Source: Geminicoccaceae bacterium (GTDB lineage: Bacteria; Pseudomonadota; Alphaproteobacteria; Geminicoccales; Geminicoccaceae). Taken from it: a stretch of DNA of 64,000 nt. The stretch's first letter is position 1, and each line of letters begins with the position of its first letter. Of this stretch, positions 1 to 10,160 are shown in pieces. The position numbers and the translations under genes were made by a program. Below the pieces are notes generated by a model. That model was not told where the DNA came from and searched no databases. It saw nothing but the letters and a program-made list of their open reading frames with translations. The stretch spans positions 1,433,501 through 1,497,500 of the forward strand of contig AP024683.1 of the NCBI GenBank assembly GCA_025999455.1, written 5' to 3'.

Positions 1-84
1 TACGTGGCCGAGACGCTCGTCCCGCTGCTCGGCCTCCCGCCGATCGAACTCGAAGTGCAGGTGGCCGGCTACCGCGACTCCTGA
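1..84 (+). CDS. C-terminal fragment of an unidentified protein
   Basis: The first base of the window lies in an open frame of 27 codons that ends in TGA at 82-84. The tail (YVAETLVPLLGLPPIELEV...) shows ordinary high-GC codon use. The gene starts outside the window. I do not recognise the family from 27 residues. It converges on the next gene with a gap of only 13 bp. Confidence 0.5.
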   Translation, partial: YVAETLVPLLGLPPIELEVQVAGYRDS

Positions 85-97
85 ACGGCGTGCCCGC

Positions 98-1105
98 TCA
101 GCTGCTCGCCCGCTCGAAAGTCGAGCGGTACGCGAAAAGACCGGCCGCCCCGCCCGTGTGCAGGAACAGGACGTTCTCGTCCTTGCCGAAGAAACCCTTG
201 CGGCAGAGGTCCACGAGCCCGGCCGCCGCCTTGCCGGAATAGACCGGGTCCAAGAGGATCCCCTCGTGGCGGGCGAAGAGCTGGACCGCCTCGACCATGG
301 CCGGGGTCGGGATCCCGTAGCCCTCGCCCACATAGTCGCAATTCGCGACCACCGCCGCGCGGTCGACGCCGCCTTTCACGCCGAGCCGTTCGGCCACCCG
401 GCAGGCGAGGGCGTGGACGGTGGCTTCCTGCCGCTCCTTGGGCGCCCGCACACCGATCCCGAGCACCGGGATCCCGGCGTGCATCGCCCGGAGCCCGGCC
501 AGGAGCCCGGCCTGCGTCCCGGCCGAGCCCGTGGCGTGGACGATGTGGTCGATCCGCAGCCCGGCCTCGTCGGCTTGGTGGACGAGCTCCAGCGCGCAGG
601 CCACGTAGCCGAGGGCACCCACCTCGTTCGAGCCGCCGCCGGGGATCACATAGGGCTTGCCACCGGCCCGCCGCACCTCCTCGGCGACCGGCTCCATGGC
701 CGCGTTCATGTCGCCGCCGCCCGCAAGTTCGCGCAGCTCCGCCCCGAACAACCGGTCGAGCAGGACGTTGCCGTTGCGGAGATAGTCCGGATCCTCGGTC
801 GCGACCCGGTGCTCGAGGAGGATGATGCAGCGCAGGCCGAAGCGGGCGGCGGCCGCCGCCGTCTGCCGGCCGTGGTTGGTCTGCACCGCGCCTTGGGTGA
901 TCAGTGTGTCGGCGCCTTTCGCGAGCGCGTCCGCGACCAGGAACTCGAGCTTGCGCGTCTTGTTGCCGCCGGTCGCGAGCCCCGTGCAATCGTCGCGCTT
1001 GATCCAAAGACGCGGGCCGCCCAGGAGTCGGGTGAGGTTGGGCAGGGGCTCGAGCGGGGTCGGCAGATGCGCGAACTTGACGCGCGGGAAGCGGGCGAGG
1101 TGCAT
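98..1105 (-). CDS. dcyD: D-cysteine desulfhydrase / ACC deaminase family PLP enzyme
   Basis: 335-residue fold-type II PLP enzyme, cytosolic, normal length for the family. The PLP lysine is K49 in the motif [10 protein letters not shown]; a Gly/Ser-rich phosphate cup ([12 protein letters not shown]) lies near the middle. Family members eliminate H2S from D-cysteine or deaminate 1-aminocyclopropane-1-carboxylate; the sequence read by eye does not separate the two, and the symbol is a best guess. The ATG at 1105 is preceded by a strong GAGAGGAG ribosome site; the frame stays open far upstream but without family similarity. It lies 13 bp downstream of the racemase-like gene, probably in one transcript with it and the trpF-like gene. 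Together with a racemase it may handle D-amino acids (inference). Confidence 0.85.
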   Translation of the reverse strand: MHLARFPRVKFAHLPTPLEPLPNLTRLLGGPRLWIKRDDCTGLATGGNKTRKLEFLVADALAKGADTLITQGAVQTNHGRQTAAAAARFGLRCIILLEHRVATEDPDYLRNGNVLLDRLFGAELRELAGGGDMNAAMEPVAEEVRRAGGKPYVIPGGGSNEVGALGYVACALELVHQADEAGLRIDHIVHATGSAGTQAGLLAGLRAMHAGIPVLGIGVRAPKERQEATVHALACRVAERLGVKGGVDRAAVVANCDYVGEGYGIPTPAMVEAVQLFARHEGILLDPVYSGKAAAGLVDLCRKGFFGKDENVLFLHTGGAAGLFAYRSTFERASS

Positions 1106-1118
1106 CGGGCCTCTCCTC

Positions 1119-1862
1119 TCAGGAGCCGCTGCGGGCGGCGCGAGCCGGAAGCGGCCGTTCGCGTCGCGCGTAGGCGACGATCGCGCGGGCCAGGACCTCG
1201 CTCGCGTCGACGAGCGGCACCGGGCAGTCGGCCGGGCCGAGGACGAGCGGGACCTCGGTGCAGCCGGCGACGACGAGCCGTGCGCCCCGCTCGACGAGCG
1301 TGCGGGCGAGCGCGGCCGTGGCCGCGCGGACCTCGGCGCCCATGTCCCCGGCCTTGATCCGGTAGAGCAGCTCCATGAAGCGCGCTTGTTCGGCCGCGTC
1401 CGGGACGATCGCCGGCCGGTCGATCGCCTCGAGCGCGCGCTCCCAGAGCCGCGCCCGCCGGGCACCCTGGGCGGCCAGGACACCGCAAGGCGTTCCGGGC
1501 GGGACCAGGCGGGCGACTTCGGTCGCCGTCTCCTCGACGATCGACACGAAGGGGATCCCGACCGCGGCACGGATCTCGGCCGCCCAGGCATGCGCGGTGA
1601 TGCAGGCCATGGCGAGGAAGTCGGCACCGGCCGCCTCGAGTCTGCGGGCCATGGCGACGAGCTGCGGGGCGGGGGAGGGGCCGGTGCCGTCGAGCGCCTC
1701 GTTGCGGTTCGGCACTTTGGGGTTGCAGTCGACGATCAGGTGCAGATGGTCCTGATCGCGCACGGCGCCGCTCGAGGCCACGATCTTTTCGAGGAGATCG
1801 ACCGTAGCGGCCGGCCCCATGCCGCCCAGGATGCCGACCACGAGCTCGTCCGGCCGGCTCAT
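1119..1862 (-). CDS. aspartate/glutamate racemase family protein
   Basis: 247 residues, usual for the PLP-independent Asp/Glu racemase superfamily. The N-terminus has the family [10 protein letters not shown] motif. The two catalytic cysteines are visible: C87 in MACITAH and C201 in AGCTEVP. The first motif has Ile where Asn is common, so substrate specificity may differ. The likely role is cofactor-independent racemisation of an acidic amino acid. The ATG at 1862 overlaps the upstream trpF-like stop in an ATGA arrangement, indicating translational coupling. Reported specificity within this family varies widely, so the substrate is unknown. Confidence 0.85.
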   Translation of the reverse strand: MSRPDELVVGILGGMGPAATVDLLEKIVASSGAVRDQDHLHLIVDCNPKVPNRNEALDGTGPSPAPQLVAMARRLEAAGADFLAMACITAHAWAAEIRAAVGIPFVSIVEETATEVARLVPPGTPCGVLAAQGARRARLWERALEAIDRPAIVPDAAEQARFMELLYRIKAGDMGAEVRAATAALARTLVERGARLVVAGCTEVPLVLGPADCPVPLVDASEVLARAIVAYARRERPLPARAARSGS

Positions 1863-2512
1863 GCGCGGGCGAGGGCCGCGGTCAGCGCGGCGAGCCGTTC
1901 GGGATCGAGCCGGCCGTCGCGGCGGATACCGCTGCAGATGTCGATCCCGAACGGCCCGACCGAGCGGATCGCGAGGCCGATCGTCTCGGGCCGCAGTCCG
2001 CCCGCGAGGAAGACCGGCACGCGCGCGGACTCGACGATCCGCCGCGCGATCGACCAGTCGTGGGTCCGCCCGGTGCCGCCGAGCTCCGGTACCGGCGCGC
2101 CGGGCCGGCCGCTGTCGAGCAGGAGGGCGTCCGAACCGGCGGTGGCGGCTCGCGCCTCCTCGATCGCTTCCGGTCCCTCGACGTGCACGACCTGGAGGAG
2201 ACGCAGCCAGGGGAAGGCGCGGCGCAGGGCGTAGCGGACCTCGGGCTCGACCCGGTCGACGATCTGCAGTGCCGCGGGCGAGACGATCTCCACCTCGCGG
2301 GCGAGGCCCTCCTCGCTGCGCGCCGAGCTCACCAGCACGCTCGTCACCGGGGGCGGGCACAGCCGGGCGAGCTCGGCAGCCCGTTCGAGCGGGATAGGGC
2401 CCGGGCCGGAGGGCATGGGGCCCACGAGGCCGACCGCGTCGGCACCGGCCGCGACCGCACGTCGCAGCTCGTCGGCATCGGCGATGCAGCAGATCTTGAG
2501 CCGCGTCCGCAC
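1859..2512 (-). CDS. trpF: phosphoribosylanthranilate isomerase (TrpF) or close paralog
   Basis: 217-residue (beta/alpha)8 protein. The start RTRLKICCI matches the TrpF active-site strand (usually KICGI; the catalytic Cys is kept, the following Gly is Cys). The second acid, Asp, lies in LLLDSGRPG, and the phosphate-binding segments [11 protein letters not shown] and LAGGL are present. TrpF isomerises phosphoribosylanthranilate in tryptophan synthesis. No other trp gene is nearby: it is coupled to a racemase-like and a PLP gene, so a paralog acting on another ribosyl-amine is possible. The GTG at 2512 was chosen because upstream residues do not resemble TrpF; the ribosome site there is weak. 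Confidence 0.75.
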   Translation of the reverse strand: MRTRLKICCIADADELRRAVAAGADAVGLVGPMPSGPGPIPLERAAELARLCPPPVTSVLVSSARSEEGLAREVEIVSPAALQIVDRVEPEVRYALRRAFPWLRLLQVVHVEGPEAIEEARAATAGSDALLLDSGRPGAPVPELGGTGRTHDWSIARRIVESARVPVFLAGGLRPETIGLAIRSVGPFGIDICSGIRRDGRLDPERLAALTAALARA

Positions 2513-2606
2513 GAACCCTTCCGCGCGCGATTGCCAGCCCGCGCCCACGCTTCTATCGCTCTCGGAGCAGCCTGTCGCCGGATTTCCGCCGAAGGAGCGC
2601 GTACCC

Positions 2607-3236
2607 GTGGCCGAGCTCGTCGTCGTCGACCATCCGCTCGTCCAGCACAAGCTCGCGCTGTTGCGCATGAAGCAGACGCCGGTCGCCGAGTTCCGGAGGC
2701 TCGTGCGCGAGATCGCGCATCTTTTGGCCTACGAGATCACCCGCGACCTGCCGCTCGCCACCGTGCCGATCGAGACCCCGCTCGTGGCCACCGAAGCGCG
2801 CATGCTCGCCGGCAAGAAGGTCTGCATCGTCTCGATCCTGCGCGCCGGCAACGGCCTGCTCGAGGGCATGCTCGAGCTCATCCCCTCGGCACGGGTCGGG
2901 CACATCGGCCTCTGGCGCGATCCGGCGACGCTCCAGCCGGTCGAATATTACTACAAAGTGCCGACCGACATCGCCGAACGGCCGGTGATCGTCGTCGACC
3001 CGATGCTGGCCACCGCCAATTCGGCGGTCCGCGCGGTCGAGCGGCTCAAGGCCGACGGGGCGCGCGACATCAAGTTCGCTTGTCTCATCGCCGCGCCCGA
3101 GGGGGTGGCGCGGATGCACGCGGCGCACCCCGACGTGCCGATCTACACGGGCGCGCTCGATCAGGGTCTGAACGACCACGGCTACATCCTGCCCGGGCTC
3201 GGCGACGCCGGCGACCGGTTGTTCGGCACGCGCTGA
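2607..3236 (+). CDS. upp: uracil phosphoribosyltransferase
   Basis: 209 residues, as in E. coli Upp. It converts uracil plus PRPP to UMP in pyrimidine salvage in the cytosol. The PRPP loop [12 protein letters not shown] is present (commonly ...ATGGS; here AN replaces GG) and the uracil-binding C-terminal motif [13 protein letters not shown] is intact. The GTG start at 2607 has a clear GAAGGAG ribosome site nine bases upstream. It is divergent from the trpF-like gene; the 94-bp space between them must hold both promoters, but I see no convincing boxes. The slight change in the PRPP loop is noted, but the call is firm. Confidence 0.93.
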   Translation: MAELVVVDHPLVQHKLALLRMKQTPVAEFRRLVREIAHLLAYEITRDLPLATVPIETPLVATEARMLAGKKVCIVSILRAGNGLLEGMLELIPSARVGHIGLWRDPATLQPVEYYYKVPTDIAERPVIVVDPMLATANSAVRAVERLKADGARDIKFACLIAAPEGVARMHAAHPDVPIYTGALDQGLNDHGYILPGLGDAGDRLFGTR

Positions 3237-3294
3237 AGCCACGAACGGGCGGCCGACCGATCCGTCGTTAACCGAACGTCGAGGTTTCGAAGCT

Positions 3295-4656
3295 ATGGAG
3301 CAGAGCGGTCGGGGCCCGATCCCGGCACAGCCGAAGGTCCGCACCGTGCTGCCCTGTCGGATCGTCACGAGCCGTCCCGAGCTCTACGAGGGCCTCGCCG
3401 CGCTGATCGAGGGCTGGCGGCTGCCCTGCCGCGCGCTCGCCACCCCGCGCGCGCTCGCCGAGCCGGTGACCGAGCCGGGTCTCGACCTCTTGGCGCTCGA
3501 AGGCGAACAGCCCGGCCCGAGCCTGCGCCAGGTCATGGCCCGTCGCCACGCCGGCGGTGGGCCGGTCGTGGCTCTGATCCGCCGCGGCCGGCCGAAGCTC
3601 GCCTCGCTCGCCCTCGCCCTCGGCTGCGACGACGCGATCGCCTTCCCCCTGGCCGAGGACGAGCTCCGGCTGCGGCTCGAAGCACAGGTCGGCTACGCGC
3701 TGCTCGGCCGCGAATTCCGCCTGCGCGAGCAGGTCTTGGAGCGCTGGCGCGAGCCGGGCCGATCGACGCCGCTCCCCGTCGTCGGCACCCCCGAAGGCCT
3801 CGTCCTGCTGGTGGGTCCGCCTTCGGCGGTCCAAGTCGAGCTGGCCCGCGCCCTGCCGCTCCAGCGGGTCGTGTTCGTGCGCGCCGTGCGCACCGCCGCC
3901 GCGCGCCTCGCCGAGGATCAGCCGCTCCTCGTCCTGGTGTCGGTCGAGGCCGGGGTCGAGCACGAGCGCGCCGGGCTCGAGCAGCTCGCCGCGGCGGCCC
4001 GGCGGGCCGGGGTGACGGCACTCCTCGCGGCACCGGCCGAGCAGGTCGCGGCGGTCGATGCCGTGCGCCTCGGCTTCGCCGACCGGATCGCCGTCGACGA
4101 CACGCCCGAGGAGCTGCGCCTCCGGCTCGGCCTGTGGCTTCGGCGGGTCGCGGTCCGCCGCGGGCTCTTGCAGCAGCGCCTGGGTGCCGCGGGCGGCCCG
4201 GCGGTCGATCCGGCGACCGGGCTCTGGAGCCGGGCGATGCTGCTCGATTACCTGAACCGCCGCGAATCCTATCCGGCCGGCCGAGAGCGGGCCTGCGTCG
4301 TGATCCGCCTCGGCGGGCTCGACGAGCTCGCCGAACGGCTCGGCCATCTCGGGGTGGAGCGGCTCGTGGTGACCTGCGGCGAACGGCTCGCGGTTCGCGT
4401 CCGCGCCGAGGACCTCGCCGTGCATCTGGGCGAGGGGGTGTTCTGTGTCGTCCTGCCCCCCGCCGTCGCGACCGATCCCGAAGGTCTCGCCCGGCGCTTG
4501 CGCGAAGACCTGGCTTTGCCGCTACCAGCCGAGGCCGGGCCCGTCGTCTTGCCGGTGGCCACGGTCTGCGGCCGGCTCGACTGCCCGGCCGATGCGCCGC
4601 GCGCCCTCGACCGCGCGGTGCGCGACACCGCTCGCCCGCTCGGCCTCGCCGCCTGA
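3295..4656 (+). CDS. receiver-like protein with degenerate GGDEF domain
   Basis: 453 residues. Two receiver-like alpha/beta segments (about 20-130 and 165-280) precede a diguanylate-cyclase-like domain. The domain start VDPATGLWSR (from residue 304) matches the DxLTGLxNR entry motif of GGDEF domains. The catalytic loop is degenerate: HLGEGVF (about 377-383) stands where YGGEEF is expected. It is therefore unlikely to make c-di-GMP and may be a binding or scaffold protein (PleD-like architecture). The receiver phospho-acceptor Asp is not clear. Single gene, ATG start, followed by convergent phaB with a 42-bp gap. Confidence 0.6.
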   Translation: MEQSGRGPIPAQPKVRTVLPCRIVTSRPELYEGLAALIEGWRLPCRALATPRALAEPVTEPGLDLLALEGEQPGPSLRQVMARRHAGGGPVVALIRRGRPKLASLALALGCDDAIAFPLAEDELRLRLEAQVGYALLGREFRLREQVLERWREPGRSTPLPVVGTPEGLVLLVGPPSAVQVELARALPLQRVVFVRAVRTAAARLAEDQPLLVLVSVEAGVEHERAGLEQLAAAARRAGVTALLAAPAEQVAAVDAVRLGFADRIAVDDTPEELRLRLGLWLRRVAVRRGLLQQRLGAAGGPAVDPATGLWSRAMLLDYLNRRESYPAGRERACVVIRLGGLDELAERLGHLGVERLVVTCGERLAVRVRAEDLAVHLGEGVFCVVLPPAVATDPEGLARRLREDLALPLPAEAGPVVLPVATVCGRLDCPADAPRALDRAVRDTARPLGLAA

Positions 4657-4698
4657 AACCTCTGGCTCGACCCGGCGCGCCGGCGCCCGGCCGTCGGC

Positions 4699-5424
4699 TC
4701 AGATCATGTACATCCCGCCGTTCGCCGAGAGGGTCGAGCCCGTGACGAACCCGGCCTCGTCGCTCACGAGGAACAGCACGCAGCGGGCGATTTCTTCGGC
4801 CGTGCCGAGCCGACCGACCGGGATCTGTGGGACGATCTTCTCGGCGATGATCTTGGGGTCGACCGCACGGACCATGTCGGTGTCGATGTAGCCCGGGCAG
4901 ACCGCGTTGACCGTGATCCCGAACTTCGCCCCCTCTTGCGCGAGCGCTTTGGTGAATCCGAGGTCACCCGCCTTGGCGGCCGAATAGTTGACCTGGCCGA
5001 ACTGGCCCTTCTGGCCGTTGACCGAGGAGATGTTGACGATCCGCCCGAACTTGCGCTCGCGCATCCCCGGCCAGACCGGATGCGTCATGTTGAAGAGCCC
5101 GTCGAGATTGGTGCGGATCACCTCGTCCCACTGCTCGCGGGTCATGCGGTGGAACGGCGCGTCACGGGTGATCCCGGCATTGTTGACGAGGATCTCGATC
5201 GGCCCGATCTCGGCCTCGACCCGCTTCACGCCGGCCGCGCAGGCGTCGTAGTCGGCGACACTCCATTTGTAGACGGCGATCCCGCTCTCGTTCTTGAAGC
5301 GCTCGGCCGCCTCGTCGTTGCCGGCATAGGTGGCGGCCACCCGGTAGCCCGCACCCTTGAGGGCGAGCGAGATCGCGGCACCGATGCCGCGGGTGCCACC
5401 GGTGACCAATGCGACGCGTGCCAT
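4699..5424 (-). CDS. phaB: acetoacetyl-CoA reductase
   Basis: 241-residue short-chain dehydrogenase that reduces acetoacetyl-CoA to (R)-3-hydroxybutyryl-CoA with NADPH, the second step of polyhydroxybutyrate synthesis. The cofactor motif VTGGTRGIG is at the N-terminus, NNAGITRD is in the middle, and the catalytic Ser/Tyr/Lys are in SSVNGQKGQFGQ and YSAAK. The end GGMYMI is typical of PhaB. The ATG at 5424 was chosen because upstream residues are unrelated, and a GGAGG site precedes it. It follows phaA on the same strand with an 85-bp gap, so phaAB is probably co-transcribed. No phaC is in the window. Confidence 0.95.
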   Translation of the reverse strand: MARVALVTGGTRGIGAAISLALKGAGYRVAATYAGNDEAAERFKNESGIAVYKWSVADYDACAAGVKRVEAEIGPIEILVNNAGITRDAPFHRMTREQWDEVIRTNLDGLFNMTHPVWPGMRERKFGRIVNISSVNGQKGQFGQVNYSAAKAGDLGFTKALAQEGAKFGITVNAVCPGYIDTDMVRAVDPKIIAEKIVPQIPVGRLGTAEEIARCVLFLVSDEAGFVTGSTLSANGGMYMI

Positions 5425-5509
5425 TTCGGGCCTCCTCCCTGTTCGTCGTCGGGCCGCCCCGCCGAGCGGCCCGGGGTCGCGGCACCCGACCGCGTCGGGT
5501 GCTACGGGG

Positions 5510-6793
<1,284 letters not shown>

Positions 6794-6905
6794 TCACACC
6801 CCGATACCGCGCTTCGGGGCGGTCCCGGGGGCTTCACGAATTCTTAAGGGATGGAGCGCAGAGTGTCCGGCGATGGGGGTTTCCTCTCGCTGGGAGTTAC
6901 GGCTC

Positions 6906-7100
6906 ATGACCTTCCTCCGCTCCTTCCTGCGCGACGAGCAGGGCGCCACGGCGATCGAGTACGGCCTGATCGCGGCGCTCATCTCGGTCGCGATCATCGC
7001 CACCTTGCAAGCGCTCCAGGGGTCTCTGACGGACACTTTCCAAGCCATCCAAGACGCGCTCGACGGCGCCGCCGGCGGTGGCGGTGGTAGTGGCAGCTGA
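6906..7100 (+). CDS. flp: Flp/Fap-type pilin
   Basis: 64 residues. The short basic leader MTFLRSFLRDEQG is followed by ATAIEYGLIAALISVAIIATL, a Flp prepilin signature with Glu-Tyr after the processing Gly, so cleavage is expected after G13. A hydrophobic helix follows, and the tail is Gly/Ser-rich. It is the structural subunit of the Tad adhesion pilus, processed by the CpaA peptidase encoded next. The ATG at 6906 has GGGAG ten bases upstream; a slightly longer start at about 6870 is possible. A stem-loop follows the stop. Confidence 0.93.
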   Translation: MTFLRSFLRDEQGATAIEYGLIAALISVAIIATLQALQGSLTDTFQAIQDALDGAAGGGGGSGS

Positions 7101-7129
7101 GCGGTCCGCACACCGAGGGCGAATTGGTC

Positions 7130-7152
7130 GGGCCGTGGGGACATCCCGGCCC
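7130..7152 (+). terminator. stem-loop between flp and cpaA
   Basis: GGGCC-GT-GGG pairs with CCC-GGCCC around a 5-base loop (GACAT), 30 bp after the flp stop, with no T-run. It may be a partial terminator or RNA-stabilising hairpin that keeps pilin mRNA above the assembly genes; this is a common arrangement, but here it is inferred only from pairing. Confidence 0.35.
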
Positions 7153-7244
7153 GGCCGCGCCCCGCGACTGCCCACAGTGCAGCCCGCCTGCGAGTCTTAA
7201 CCAACCCGCGGGCGGAGCTCTTCACAGGATCGAGCGACCTACCC

Positions 7245-7781
7245 GTGCCGAGCCCTGCCACGCTCCTCGTGGTCCTGCCGCTCCTCGCGGCTCTGGCGCA
7301 CGTCGTCTGGACCGACCTCGGCCAGCGGCGGATCGCCAACCGCACGGTCGCGGTCGTGCTCGCGCTCTTGCCGGTCCAGCTCGCTCTCCGGGGCTTGCCG
7401 GACCCCTGGTGGAGCGGGCCGCTCGCGGGCGGACTCGTCCTCGCGGTCGGGCTCGTCGCCTGGCGGGCAGGGGTCTTCGGCGGCGGCGACGTGAAGCTCG
7501 CGGCGGCCCTCGCCTCGCTCGTGGGGCTCGGCGGGCTCCTCGAGTTTTTACTCGTGACGACGCTCGCGGGCGGCGTCGTGGCGCTGGCGACGCTCCTGGC
7601 CGCACGCTGGGCCCCCATCGTCGCGCTCCTGGCGGCGCGCTTCCTGCCGGTGCCGCTCGCCGTTCGCCTCGGAGAAACGGGGCTGGCCGACCCCGCCGGC
7701 CGGCCGGCCTCGGTGCCCTACGGCCTGGCACTCGCCGCCGGGGGCTTGTGGTGGGCGTTCGCTCTGCTCGGCCGAAGCTAG
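7245..7781 (+). CDS. cpaA: prepilin peptidase CpaA/TadV
   Basis: 178-residue integral membrane aspartic peptidase (A24 family) that removes the leader from Flp pilin. The two catalytic aspartates are D24 in WTDLGQRRIANR and D82 in the family motif GGGDVK. Several hydrophobic helices span the rest. No N-terminal methylase domain is present, as expected for CpaA. GTG start at 7245; a start further upstream has no similarity. cpaB follows after 12 bp. Confidence 0.93.
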   Translation: MPSPATLLVVLPLLAALAHVVWTDLGQRRIANRTVAVVLALLPVQLALRGLPDPWWSGPLAGGLVLAVGLVAWRAGVFGGGDVKLAAALASLVGLGGLLEFLLVTTLAGGVVALATLLAARWAPIVALLAARFLPVPLAVRLGETGLADPAGRPASVPYGLALAAGGLWWAFALLGRS

Positions 7782-7793
7782 GAGGTCGAAGCC

Positions 7794-8642
7794 GTGCGTC
7801 GGATCCTCGTCCTCGCCTTGGCCCTCCTGATCGCGGGCGGTGCCGCCCTCTACGCCCGCAAATGGGTCGAGAGCCGGCAGGTCGCGCCGGCCGCGACGGC
7901 CGCGCCGGCTCCGGTCAGGCAGAAGGCGGTTCTCGTGGCGGCGGTCGACCTCCCGGCCGGGAGCTTCGTCCAGCCCGGCCACCTCCGCTGGCAGACCTGG
8001 CCGGACGTCGACCTGCCTGCCTCCTACTTCGTCAAAGGCGTGCGGGGTGAGGACGAGGTCGTGGGTGCCGTGGTCCGCTACGCCCTCGCCGCCGGCCAGC
8101 CGTTCACCGACGGCGGCCTCGTCAAGCCCGGTGAGCGCGGCTTCCTTGCGGCGGTCCTGGCTCCCGGCATGCGCGCCGTCTCGGTTCCGGTCGACGAGGC
8201 CTCGGCCAATGCCGGGCTCATCTTCCCCGGCGATCGTGTCGACCTCGTCCTCGCCCAGACCCTCACGGCCGAGAGCGGCGAGCGCGGCCGGGCGCGGCGC
8301 GCCGCCGAGACCGTCCTCGAGGATGTCCGCGTCCTCGCCATGGGGCGCCGGCTCAAGGGCGCCGAGGGCGAAGAGGGCTCGATCCAGGCCCGCACCGTGA
8401 CGCTCGAGGTCACGCCGGCCGATGCCGAGCGCGTCGCGCTCGTGACCGAGCTCGGCAAGCTTTCCTTGAGCCTTCGGAGCCTCGCCCGTGGTGACGAGCG
8501 GCCCGCTGCCGGGTCGCCCCGCGTCACCTGGGACCAAGCGGTGAGCCGCGCCCTCGGCGGCGGGTCGGCCGAAAAGGTGCTCGTTCTGCGCGGTAGCCAG
8601 AGGTCCGTCACCGCGACCAGCGGAGGGGAGTCCGCCCGATGA
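7794..8642 (+). CDS. cpaB: Flp pilus assembly protein CpaB/RcpC
   Basis: 282 residues. One N-terminal membrane helix (about 3-20) anchors a periplasmic SAF/RcpC region. The block VAAVDLPAGSFVQPGHL is a typical SAF-domain start, and MRAVSVPVDEASANAGLIFPGD is the RcpC core. CpaB is thought to work with the CpaC secretin in the outer parts of the Tad machine. GTG start at 7794 with AGGAGG just upstream; the stop overlaps cpaC in an ATGA. Confidence 0.92.
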   Translation: MRRILVLALALLIAGGAALYARKWVESRQVAPAATAAPAPVRQKAVLVAAVDLPAGSFVQPGHLRWQTWPDVDLPASYFVKGVRGEDEVVGAVVRYALAAGQPFTDGGLVKPGERGFLAAVLAPGMRAVSVPVDEASANAGLIFPGDRVDLVLAQTLTAESGERGRARRAAETVLEDVRVLAMGRRLKGAEGEEGSIQARTVTLEVTPADAERVALVTELGKLSLSLRSLARGDERPAAGSPRVTWDQAVSRALGGGSAEKVLVLRGSQRSVTATSGGESAR

Positions 8643-10132
8643 GCCGTCACCCCACTCCGTCGGCGCAGAGGGCCGGGGCTGCCGCTACGCGAGATCGAGG
8701 GCCGCGCGCCTCGTCGAGCCCCGCCGCTTTGCTTCTGGCATTCCTGGCCGCGGTCACGGCGCTCGTCCTCGGCCCCTCGGCCGCGCCGTCCGGGTTGCGC
8801 GCGCAGGAGCTCGTGGCCCCCACCGGAGAGCTCCAGCTCGAAGTCAAAAAGGGCCGGCTGCTCCGCCTGTCGACGCCGGTGAGCGCGGTCTTCGTAGCGG
8901 ACCCGGAGATCGCCGACGTCCAGGCCCAGTCGCCCACGCTCCTCTACGTCTATGGACGGCGCGCCGGCACGACGTCGCTCTACGCGGTCGACGACGCCCA
9001 GCAGGTCGTCCTGCGCCGCGAGGTCCAGGTCCGCCACAATCTCTCGCGGCTGCGCCAGGTCCTGGCCGAGGCCCTTCCCGACCATCCGCTGACGCTGCAG
9101 TCGGTCGACGGCGGCCTCATCTTGAGCGGCCGGCTGCCGACGGCCGTCGCGGCGCAGGAGGCGCGCGAGATCGCGGGGCGCTTCCTGGGCGAGGGCGAGA
9201 CCCTCATCAACCGTCTGCAGGTCGCGGCACCCACCCAGGTGAGCCTGCAGGTGCGGGTGGCCGAGGTCTCGCGCGAGGCGGTGAAGCTCTTCGGCATCAA
9301 CTGGGACACGCTCTTCACCCCGGGCGACTTCGTCTTCGGCCTCGCGACCGGCCGTGCTTTCCTCGACCGCACGACCGGTGCCGTGGGGCGGCTCGTCGAT
9401 CCGGCCGGCACGGCGGGCGGGCTCTTCGGCCAATTCTCGTCCGGTGAGAGCAACATCAACACGTTGATCGACGCGCTCGAGCGCGAGGGCCTCGTGACGG
9501 TGCTCGCTCAGCCCAACCTCACGGCCCTGTCCGGCGAGACGGCGAGCTTCCTCGCGGGCGGCGAATTCCCGGTCCCGGTCGGCACCGACGACAACCAGAT
9601 CCAGATCGAGTTCAAGCAGTTCGGCATCAGCCTGGCGTTCACCCCGACCGTGCTCAGCCCCGAGCGGATCAGCCTCAAGGTCCGGCCCGAGGTGAGCGAC
9701 ATCTCCGAAAAAGGCTCGATCCGGGTGCGCGACCTCGTGATCCCGGCCCTCTCGACACGCCGAGCCGAGACCACGGTCGAGATCGGCTCGGGTCAGAGCT
9801 TCGCGATCGGCGGGCTGATCTCCAACAGCACCCGTTCCAACCTGGAGAAGTTCCCGGGGCTCGGCGATCTGCCGGTGCTCGGCACGCTCTTCCGCTCGAC
9901 GAACTTCCAGCGGAGCGAGAGCGAGCTCGTGATCATCGTGACACCCTATCTCGTCCGCCCGGTCGCGGCCGCGTCGCTCAAGACCCCGCTCGACGAGCTC
10001 CGACCGGCGAGCGACCTTGAGCGCATCCTGACGGGACGTCTCGTCCGCGCCGGCACCGTGCCGGGTCCGGGTGGGCCGGGCCAGCCGGGTGGCCCGCGAC
10101 TGCGCGGGGCCGCCGGCTTCGCCCTCGATTGA
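8639..10132 (+). CDS. cpaC: Tad pilus secretin CpaC/RcpA
   Basis: 497-residue outer-membrane channel protein. A hydrophobic export segment lies at about 30-57 after a basic N-terminus. The pilus/flagellum N-domain (about 60-130) is followed by a BON-like stretch and the secretin domain (about 260-440), with VPVGTDDNQIQIEFKQFG and the terminal signature FAIGGLISN...LGDLPVLGTLFRS. A Gly/Pro-rich tail ends the protein. The unusually long N-terminus could mean a later true start, but ATG at 8639 overlaps the cpaB stop and fits coupling. Confidence 0.94.
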   Translation: MSRHPTPSAQRAGAAATRDRGPRASSSPAALLLAFLAAVTALVLGPSAAPSGLRAQELVAPTGELQLEVKKGRLLRLSTPVSAVFVADPEIADVQAQSPTLLYVYGRRAGTTSLYAVDDAQQVVLRREVQVRHNLSRLRQVLAEALPDHPLTLQSVDGGLILSGRLPTAVAAQEAREIAGRFLGEGETLINRLQVAAPTQVSLQVRVAEVSREAVKLFGINWDTLFTPGDFVFGLATGRAFLDRTTGAVGRLVDPAGTAGGLFGQFSSGESNINTLIDALEREGLVTVLAQPNLTALSGETASFLAGGEFPVPVGTDDNQIQIEFKQFGISLAFTPTVLSPERISLKVRPEVSDISEKGSIRVRDLVIPALSTRRAETTVEIGSGQSFAIGGLISNSTRSNLEKFPGLGDLPVLGTLFRSTNFQRSESELVIIVTPYLVRPVAAASLKTPLDELRPASDLERILTGRLVRAGTVPGPGGPGQPGGPRLRGAAGFALD

Positions 10133-10160
10133 CCGCCGCGCCGTGCCGAGGAGACCGTTC

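Noticed and set aside
158-1357. 399-codon plus-strand ORF opposite the PLP enzyme
   Set aside because: Antisense shadow of two clear minus-strand genes, with Arg/Gly/Pro-rich low-complexity product.
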